Shown here piece after piece: positions 58,840-64,000 of a stretch of 64,000 bases of DNA. Numbering within the stretch: position 1 is the first letter of the stretch; each line of letters opens with the position of its first letter. The notes beneath the pieces were generated by a model. It did no database searches, was not told the DNA's origin, and was given only the letters and a program-made list of their open reading frames with translations. The DNA is from Chloroflexota bacterium (GTDB taxonomy: Bacteria > Chloroflexota > Anaerolineae > Anaerolineales > UBA4823), in NCBI GenBank assembly GCA_029265355.1, contig JAJUJL010000002.1:62001-126000 (forward strand). The letters are read 5' to 3'. Made by a program: the position numbers and the translations under genes.

Positions 58840-59223
58840 TTAACCGCTGCGTCGAGCGATCATTTCTATTTCGATTCTGGCGCCCAGCGGTAAGGCAGCG
58901 ACTCCGATGGTCGTCCTGGCGGGATAAGGCCTGTTGAACTGTTGCGCATAGATTGTATTCATTTCGGCAAAATCCCCCATGTCGGTCAAATAGACATTGA
59001 CTTTAATCACATCATCTGGTGAAAGGCCAGATTCTGCCAACACCGCAAACAGGTTGCGAAAACACTGCTGTGTTTGGGCAGAGATGCCGCCTTCAACCAG
59101 TTTGCCGGTTGTTGGATCGATGGGCGTCTGGCCTGAAAAGTACACGAAATCTTCGCTACGTATGGCGTGTGAGTAGGGACCAATGGCCGCGGCGTCTGGC
59201 GAGGCAATGGCTTGTCGGGTCAT
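58840..59223 (-). CDS. ridA: RidA family enamine/imine deaminase
   Basis: 127 residues, normal RidA length. The signature AAIGPYSHAIRSEDFVYFSG, the NLFAVLAESGLSPDDVIKVN helix and the catalytic arginine in PARTTIGVAALPLGARIEIE are present, as is the final E of IEMIAR. RidA hydrolyses reactive 2-aminoacrylate made by PLP enzymes such as serine/threonine dehydratase, protecting other PLP enzymes. It lies downstream of gcvPB on the same strand with an 87-base gap, and may be part of the glycine cleavage transcript, which would fit protection of the PLP-bearing P-protein. Confidence 0.95.
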   Translation of the reverse strand: MTRQAIASPDAAAIGPYSHAIRSEDFVYFSGQTPIDPTTGKLVEGGISAQTQQCFRNLFAVLAESGLSPDDVIKVNVYLTDMGDFAEMNTIYAQQFNRPYPARTTIGVAALPLGARIEIEMIARRSG

Positions 59224-59310
59224 GGAATAGAACCTCTTGAGTTGTGTGGTCAGTTAAAATCACATCCGCCCGGATTTATGGCGCATGCACACCGGGCGGA
59301 TGCTCACGGA

Positions 59311-60786
59311 TCACTTGCTGCTCAGATCAGTAGAGCGAAATCCACAGCACAGTACCAGTTCCTTGGCAGCCTTGACCTCATCCACGCGACCCACAGGCGT
59401 GTTGTGCGGGGCTGTCTTGAGAAGTTCTGGATTGCTGCGCGCTTCCTCGGCGATTTTGATCATTGCGTCGGCAAATGCATCCAGGTTTTGCAGGCTCTCC
59501 GTTTCGGTGGGCTCGATCATCAGCGCATCGTGAACGATGAGCGGGAAGTAGTTCGTCGGTGGATGGAAACCGAAGTCCATCAATCGTTTGGCGATGTCCA
59601 GGGCCTGGATGTCGGGGATATCTGGCCAGCGACCTTCGGCAACGAACTCGTGCATGCAGATGCGATCATAGGGCACATGGTACACATCGCGCAGGCGAGC
59701 GCGCAGGTAGTTGGCGTTCAGTACGGCGTACTCAGAGATCATGCGCATGCCTTCTTTGCCATGCATGCGCATATAGGTGTAGGCGCGCGCCATCATACCG
59801 AAGTGACCATGGAAGGCTTTCACACGGCCGATGCTCTTCTTAGGATAGACGAACCCATAGAGTGGGGGTTCTTCATCGTCTCCGGGTTCGATGATGTCCA
59901 CAAGCGGGCCGGGCAGAAAATCGACCAGTTTTTCAGCCACGCCGACAGGTCCAGAGCCGGGTCCACCTCCACCGTGTGGGGTGGAAAAGGTTTTATGTAG
60001 ATTGTAGTGGAGCACATCGATGCCCAGGTCGCCCGGGCGGACAATGCCCAGCAAAGCGTTCAGATTGGCGCCATCGCCGTACACCAGGCCGCCAGCGGCG
60101 TGCACCAGGCGCACCACTTCTTCGACATTCTCATCGAACAGGCCCAGCGTGTTCGGGTTGGTGAGCATCAATCCAGCCAGGCTCTCATCGCACTCAGCGC
60201 GCAGCGCCTCCAGGTCGACATTGCCTCGCCCATCCGATTTGATCTCGACCACGCGCATGCCAGACATGGCAGAAGTGGCAGGGTTGGTGCCATGGGCAGA
60301 GTCGGGGATCAGGATTTTGTTGCGCTGGGATTGCCCATTGGCTTCATGATAGGCTCGGATGATCAACACGCCGGTCAGCTCGCCCTGGGCGCCAGCAGCC
60401 GGTTGCAGGGTGACGCCGGCAAATCCGCCGATCTCTTTCAACCATTCTTGCAATTGGTACATCAGAGCCAGGCTGCCTTGTACGGTTTCTTCGGGCTGCA
60501 AGGGGTGGACGTGTGCAAATCCAGGCAAGCGGGCGACCTCTTCGTTGACCTTGGGGTTGTACTTCATCGTGCAAGAGCCCAAGGGGTAGAAGCCGATATC
60601 AATGCCGTGATTGAGCTGCGATAAGCGGGTGTAGTGACGCACGACGTCCACTTCGTACAGTTCGGGCAAGGGTAACTCCTGGCGGAGCATCCCTTCAGGG
60701 AGAGGGGCCTGGGGGACATCGACCTCGGGAAAACGAAAGCCTACCCGACCCGGCACAGACAATTCGCAAAGCAAAGGCTCACTCAT
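59311..60786 (-). CDS. gcvPB: Glycine dehydrogenase (decarboxylating) subunit 2
   Basis: 491 residues. The PLP lysine is K265 in [20 protein letters not shown], followed by the glycine-rich loop typical of P-protein. Other signatures are [36 protein letters not shown] and [16 protein letters not shown]. With GcvPA it decarboxylates glycine and passes the aminomethyl group to the lipoyl arm of GcvH. Its start overlaps the gcvPA stop by 8 bases, so translation is coupled. Two-subunit P-protein is common in anaerobes, Firmicutes and Chloroflexota. Confidence 0.96.
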   Translation of the reverse strand: MSEPLLCELSVPGRVGFRFPEVDVPQAPLPEGMLRQELPLPELYEVDVVRHYTRLSQLNHGIDIGFYPLGSCTMKYNPKVNEEVARLPGFAHVHPLQPEETVQGSLALMYQLQEWLKEIGGFAGVTLQPAAGAQGELTGVLIIRAYHEANGQSQRNKILIPDSAHGTNPATSAMSGMRVVEIKSDGRGNVDLEALRAECDESLAGLMLTNPNTLGLFDENVEEVVRLVHAAGGLVYGDGANLNALLGIVRPGDLGIDVLHYNLHKTFSTPHGGGGPGSGPVGVAEKLVDFLPGPLVDIIEPGDDEEPPLYGFVYPKKSIGRVKAFHGHFGMMARAYTYMRMHGKEGMRMISEYAVLNANYLRARLRDVYHVPYDRICMHEFVAEGRWPDIPDIQALDIAKRLMDFGFHPPTNYFPLIVHDALMIEPTETESLQNLDAFADAMIKIAEEARSNPELLKTAPHNTPVGRVDEVKAAKELVLCCGFRSTDLSSK

Positions 60787-62140
60787 AAGAAGCCTCCTCT
60801 TCGTAGCTCAACACCGCCAATGCATCCGCCAGGCGATCGATTTCTTCCTTGCTGTTCATCTCGGTCACCGCAATTAACATGTGGTTCTCGAGCTGAGGGT
60901 AATCCTGCCCCAGGTCGTACCCGCCCAGGATATCGTACTCCAGCAGGTGTTCGTTGATTTCGTCGACTGGCAGCGGACAACGCACAACAAATTCATGGAA
61001 GAAGGGCGCGTTGGACCACAACGCATAACCGGGCAACGCAGTGATCTTCTGGGCGGCGTAGTGGGCTTTGTGATAGCATAATTCAGCTACCTGGCGTAAA
61101 CCGTGCTTGCCGAGAAGGCTCATATAGATCGTGGCTGCCAGCGCCATCAAACCCTGATTCGTGCAGATATTGGATGTGGCCTTTTCTCTGCGGATGTGCT
61201 GTTCGCGGGCGGTCAGCGTCAGTACGTAAGCTCGCTGGCCGCGATTGTCGACTGTTTCACCCACCAGGCGCCCCGCCATCTTTCGCACGTATTCCTTGCG
61301 GGTGGCAAATAATCCAAGGTATGGGCCTCCAAAGGAAAGCGGTATTCCCAAGGGTTGGCCCTCACCGGTGACAATATCGGCACCAAACTCCCCCGGGGTT
61401 TTCAGCAGTCCCAGGGCGGTGGGATTCACCGAGACTGCCAGCAGCGCGCCGGCAGCGTGAGCAGCCTGGGCCAGGTGGGTTAAGTCGTAGATGCGCCCGA
61501 AGAAATCGGGGTATTGCACAATCACCAGCGCAGTCTGCGGATCGATCAGCGGAATGAGTGCCTCTGGGCCGGCGGTGAGATCCAGGTCTTCACCGACCAC
61601 CTCGATCGGCGTGCCGTGGTTGTACGTGTGCAGCACCTGGCGATAATGGGGATGCACCGCCGGTGAGAGCACCACCCTGGCGCGTTTGCCACGGAAATTG
61701 GCGTGAGCCATGGTGACGGCCTCAGCAATAGCGGTTGCGCCATCGTAATGGGAAGCGTTCGAGACTTCCATGCCGGTCAGGGCAACAACCAGGCTCTGGT
61801 AATCGAAGATCGATTGCAGCGTTCCTTGGGATATTTCCGGCTGATAAGGGGTATAGGCAGTGTAGAATTCGCCTCTTCGCAGCAGGGAATCGACCGCTGC
61901 GGGTATGTAATGATGATATGCGCCTGCACCCAGAAATGAGGAGAGCTCTTGAATGCTTTCATTGGCTAAAGCATACTCTTGCATTTCGCTAAGCGCTTCC
62001 ATTTCGGTGAGTGCAGGAGGCAGGCGAAGATCAGGGAAGCGATGCGCGGCTGGCACGGCCTGGAATAGATCTTCCAGGCTCTTTACGCCGATGGTGCGCA
62101 ACATCGCCTCCCGCTCTGCGGGTGTGTGCGAGAAATACAT
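60779..62140 (-). CDS. gcvPA: Glycine dehydrogenase (decarboxylating) subunit 1
   Basis: 453 residues from ATG 62140, which has CGGAGG five bases upstream; a start at 62209 would reach into gcvH and has no site. It begins [19 protein letters not shown], the usual GcvPA opening. Further features are [54 protein letters not shown] and [18 protein letters not shown]. GcvPA contributes to the active site of the P-protein heterodimer but lacks the PLP lysine. It follows gcvH after 16 bases. Confidence 0.96.
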   Translation of the reverse strand: MYFSHTPAEREAMLRTIGVKSLEDLFQAVPAAHRFPDLRLPPALTEMEALSEMQEYALANESIQELSSFLGAGAYHHYIPAAVDSLLRRGEFYTAYTPYQPEISQGTLQSIFDYQSLVVALTGMEVSNASHYDGATAIAEAVTMAHANFRGKRARVVLSPAVHPHYRQVLHTYNHGTPIEVVGEDLDLTAGPEALIPLIDPQTALVIVQYPDFFGRIYDLTHLAQAAHAAGALLAVSVNPTALGLLKTPGEFGADIVTGEGQPLGIPLSFGGPYLGLFATRKEYVRKMAGRLVGETVDNRGQRAYVLTLTAREQHIRREKATSNICTNQGLMALAATIYMSLLGKHGLRQVAELCYHKAHYAAQKITALPGYALWSNAPFFHEFVVRCPLPVDEINEHLLEYDILGGYDLGQDYPQLENHMLIAVTEMNSKEEIDRLADALAVLSYEEEASYE

Positions 62141-62156
62141 GGCGCCTCCGAAAAGT

Positions 62157-62546
62157 TTACTCGCTGGCGGCGATTTTTGCCTGGTAAGCGCTGGCATCGA
62201 GCAACCCATTCAGTTCGGAAGGATTGCTCAGCTCAACTTTTACCATCCACGCGCCACCGTACGGATCACTGTTCACCATTTCAGGTGTGTCGGGCAGTTT
62301 TTCATTGATCGCCACGATCTTGCCGCTGACAGGCATATAGACATCTGCGGCGGCTTTTACCGATTCGATCGTTGCGCAGGAATCGCCTTTTGCGACCCTG
62401 TCACCTTCGCTGACTAGGATTTCAACATACACGATGTCAGAGAGCTGCTCCTGGGCGTGATCGGTGATACCGACTGTGCCAATATTGCCTTCCACGCGAA
62501 TCCATTCATCGTTTTCAGTGTATTTGAGTTCGGTCGGGATATTCAT
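62157..62546 (-). CDS. gcvH: Glycine cleavage system H protein
   Basis: 129 residues from ATG 62546, with AGGAGG at good spacing; the longer start at 62606 would lie inside the riboswitch terminator. The lipoylated lysine is K64 in CATIESVKAAADVY, and the family's GITDHAQEQLSDIVYVE and PEMVNSDPYGGAWMVKVELS are present. The lipoyl arm carries the aminomethyl group from P- to T-protein and is reoxidised by the L-protein, which is not encoded in this window. It is the first gene of gcvH-gcvPA-gcvPB, controlled by the glycine riboswitch upstream. Confidence 0.97.
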   Translation of the reverse strand: MNIPTELKYTENDEWIRVEGNIGTVGITDHAQEQLSDIVYVEILVSEGDRVAKGDSCATIESVKAAADVYMPVSGKIVAINEKLPDTPEMVNSDPYGGAWMVKVELSNPSELNGLLDASAYQAKIAASE

Positions 62547-62593
62547 CTTATGGCCTCCTGTTCGGGTATATTGGGGATCAATGGCTGAAACAA

Positions 62594-62624
62594 AGAAAAG
62601 GCGCACGCATACATCGCGTGCGCC
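62594..62624 (-). terminator. Terminator linked to the glycine riboswitch
   Basis: On the minus strand GGCGCACGC (62624-62616) pairs with GCGTGCGCC (62608-62600) around a 7-base loop, followed by TTTTCTTT. It lies between the second aptamer and gcvH, so it is probably the expression platform. Confidence 0.85.
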
Positions 62625-62629
62625 CCTGT

Positions 62630-62818
62630 CGTATACCTGAGAGATTCAGACTGGTTCACAGCCTTTGCCCCTTCGGTGCCTGGCGTTCAACCATCGCCAG
62701 ATGCTTTCCAGAGGTTTACAAAATCCGGGTCCCTGGTACCTGAGAGATTCCACCGGACAGCAGGTCCGGGTTGCCCCTTCGGTGCTCGCCTTGTGCGAGA
62801 CTCTCCCCAGATTTCGCT
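62630..62818 (-). ncRNA. Tandem glycine riboswitch
   Basis: Two similar aptamers read on the minus strand. The first (about 62818-62724) has GGGGAGAGTCTCGC, GCACCGAAGGGGCAA and AATCTCTCAGGTACCAGGG. The second (about 62722-62632) has CTGGAAAGCATCTGG, GCACCGAAGGGGCAAAGG and AATCTCTCAGGTATACGACAG. These CCGAAGGGGCAA and CTCTCAGGTA segments are the conserved core of the class. Glycine binding would prevent the following terminator from forming and switch on gcvH-gcvPA-gcvPB. Confidence 0.96.
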
Positions 62819-62832
62819 AAGTTGTCATACAA

Positions 62833-62861
62833 ATCATAAAGGGCAGTGGTCGAAAAGTCAA
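62833..62861 (-). promoter_or_regulatory. Promoter of the gcv operon
   Basis: On the minus strand TTGACT (62861-62856), 17 bases, TATGAT (62838-62833). Transcription should begin a few bases before the first glycine aptamer. The spacing and both hexamers are close to the sigma-70 consensus. Confidence 0.8.
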
Positions 62862-62876
62862 GTTAAGGAATAGTTG

Positions 62877-63215
62877 CTATGCCCAACCCTGGTTTTTCAT
62901 GAGCTTGGTAATCACGGGCAGTTCCAGGTATTTGCCGTTGTAGGATTCGTACGCTGGCCAAAGCGTGACCAACCAGAACACAGGTGCGCACAGGCTTCCG
63001 AATCCAAAGGTGACAACAGTGAGGATCAAGTACAGCGCCCACAAGGCCACATTGGCGAGCAGAGATTGTACAGCATGATAGCGAACAAAGGGGCGGTTTT
63101 TCTTTTCTTCCATTAGCAGGACGATGATGGCGATAATCGGAATTGGGTAACCCAACGCGGCCCACAATTTATCGTCACTGGTGATTTCGGGGGTGCTGCT
63201 GAATTGACTATCCAT
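62877..63215 (-). CDS. DUF4870/Tic20-like small membrane protein
   Basis: 112 residues from ATG 63215, supported by AAGGAGAAC eight bases upstream; the 63239 start would place that site inside the gene. Three membrane segments are seen (about 18-36, 52-74 and 80-96). The motif RPFVRYHAVQSLLANVALWA is typical of the DUF4870 family (chloroplast Tic20-like small membrane proteins). Function unknown. The stop lies just upstream of the gcv promoter, and no terminator is obvious between them. Confidence 0.8.
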   Translation of the reverse strand: MDSQFSSTPEITSDDKLWAALGYPIPIIAIIVLLMEEKKNRPFVRYHAVQSLLANVALWALYLILTVVTFGFGSLCAPVFWLVTLWPAYESYNGKYLELPVITKLMKNQGWA

Positions 63216-63328
63216 GGATGGTTCTCCTTGTTCTAACATAATGTCAGGGCGTTTTCACAAGATGCTTACAATCAATCATTATACAAGAATTCTTAGAAGA
63301 TGCGCACCTGTTCACCGGATTTGTTGCT

Positions 63329-64000
63329 TTAGAAATGTTGGCCTGACCGCCAAACCAGGATAAAGAGGAGAGTGAACAGCGTGCTGATTGCCAGTTGCCG
63401 GAGTCCGATAGCGGTTGGCTTAGCGCCAATGGCAGGTTTAAGCGTCCCCCAGATCGCCTCGGCGAACTGCAATGCGTATGGCGTGAAGATGTAACGAGGA
63501 AGCGTACCTGAAAACCCTAGCACCAGTGTGAGAAGGAAATTGAAGCCGGTGTACAGCAACGCCCGCCAGGCCATGCTGAATTTTTTGATGTTCGTGGGTT
63601 GCGCCTTCAGCTCTCGCTGCTCCAGACGCAGGTAAGCGTAGACAATCGATGCGGCAGATTGCAACCAACTCAAGGCCAACAACCACCAACCAAGTACGTC
63701 GGGATTCCCCACCCCCACCCAATAGCCCGCTGGCGCAGCCAGCGACAATACCCCGCTTCCCACCAGCTCGATGCCCATCTGGCGGCGCTCGGCGCGGCGG
63801 CTCACCAGGAAAAGGTGCCAGGCGAAGACAGGAATACCGGGAAGTGCCAGGATAAGGATGTAAGCGAATCCATTCAGAACCAGCCCAATGGTGGCCACCA
63901 GCGCGATTGTCCCGTAGACCAGCATCCAAAAACGCGCGGCCGGCAAATCTCGCCGCGAGCGGCGACCACTGTAGGCTTTGATTGCGATCGTGACCGGCTG
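63329..64000 (-). CDS. YwiC-like membrane protein, 5'-truncated by the window edge
   Basis: The frame is open to the end of the window, so the start lies outside; 223 codons plus stop remain. Upstream of the first internal start the frame reads VTIAIKAYSGRRSRRDLPAA, which fits the family and argues against a start at 63946. About five or six membrane helices follow. The C-terminal stretch with KPTAIGLRQLAISTLFTLLF is characteristic of YwiC-like proteins, a poorly known integral membrane family. No function can be assigned. Confidence 0.75.
   Translation of the reverse strand, partial: QPVTIAIKAYSGRRSRRDLPAARFWMLVYGTIALVATIGLVLNGFAYILILALPGIPVFAWHLFLVSRRAERRQMGIELVGSGVLSLAAPAGYWVGVGNPDVLGWWLLALSWLQSAASIVYAYLRLEQRELKAQPTNIKKFSMAWRALLYTGFNFLLTLVLGFSGTLPRYIFTPYALQFAEAIWGTLKPAIGAKPTAIGLRQLAISTLFTLLFILVWRSGQHF

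Noticed and set aside
1-64000. CRISPR array, prophage or insertion sequence
   Set aside because: No regularly spaced direct repeats, cas genes, integrase, phage structural genes or transposase were seen in any frame.

Overview
The window looks like a chromosomal segment of a Chloroflexota bacterium, most likely class Anaerolineae. This is an inference from gene style: lipoproteins with Thr/Pro/Ala-rich tethers after the lipobox, multi-GAF sensors, multiheme lipoproteins, a Cys-type NAD-linked formate dehydrogenase, two-subunit glycine decarboxylase and ArsR/ArsM. No rRNA or other phylogenetic marker is present. I see no prophage, IS transposase or CRISPR array.

Layout. 1-5.7 kb: the end of a 6-phosphogluconolactonase gene, a membrane-anchored FKBP isomerase, a LysR regulator divergent from a 13-heme lipoprotein cytochrome whose frame is broken by one in-frame TGA, and a lipoprotein with four rhodanese domains. 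5.7-10.1 kb (minus): a fused serine hydroxymethyltransferase-aminomethyltransferase (GlyA-GcvT) and a PLP aminotransferase. 10.5-17.3 kb: a histidine kinase, a winged-helix response regulator, a double-receiver hybrid kinase and a five-heme lipoprotein. 17.4-30.0 kb: a compact signalling operon of a diheme sensor, a Cache sensor and a 1179-residue GAF sensor, none with a kinase domain, then a soluble histidine kinase, a threonine synthase fused to a receiver domain, a free receiver and a second threonine synthase.

30-39.8 kb: an isoprenylcysteine-type methyltransferase, an amidase, a 1529-residue STAND-type NTPase, a cytidine deaminase-fold enzyme, a DinB-like protein, and arsM with arsR. 39.9-45 kb: a glycosyltransferase remnant, tRNA-Val, a helix-hairpin-helix protein, an SH3-like protein, and a cobalamin riboswitch controlling btuF-btuC-btuD. 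45-51 kb (minus): an M14 carboxypeptidase, an ACT-malic enzyme, a uridine kinase-like protein and a DUF2277 protein. 51.4-58.8 kb: NuoE-NuoF fusion, HoxU-like ferredoxin subunit and FdhA, together an NAD-dependent formate dehydrogenase, then PEP carboxylase. 58.8-64 kb (minus): RidA, gcvPB-gcvPA-gcvH under a tandem glycine riboswitch with a good promoter, a DUF4870 protein and a partial YwiC-like membrane protein.

How the parts connect. The T-protein missing from the gcvH-gcvPA-gcvPB operon is supplied by the GlyA-GcvT fusion about 50 kb away, so the window encodes H, P and T proteins plus SHMT; the L-protein is not here. With the NAD-linked formate dehydrogenase this forms part of a C1/glycine/serine network that could run oxidatively or, if a formate-THF ligase and FolD exist elsewhere, as a reductive glycine route. 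The most unusual region is 17.4-30.0 kb, where redox and ligand sensors, one kinase and two receivers share a transcription unit with two threonine synthases, one carrying its own receiver domain. This suggests phosphorelay control of an amino-acid enzyme rather than of transcription.
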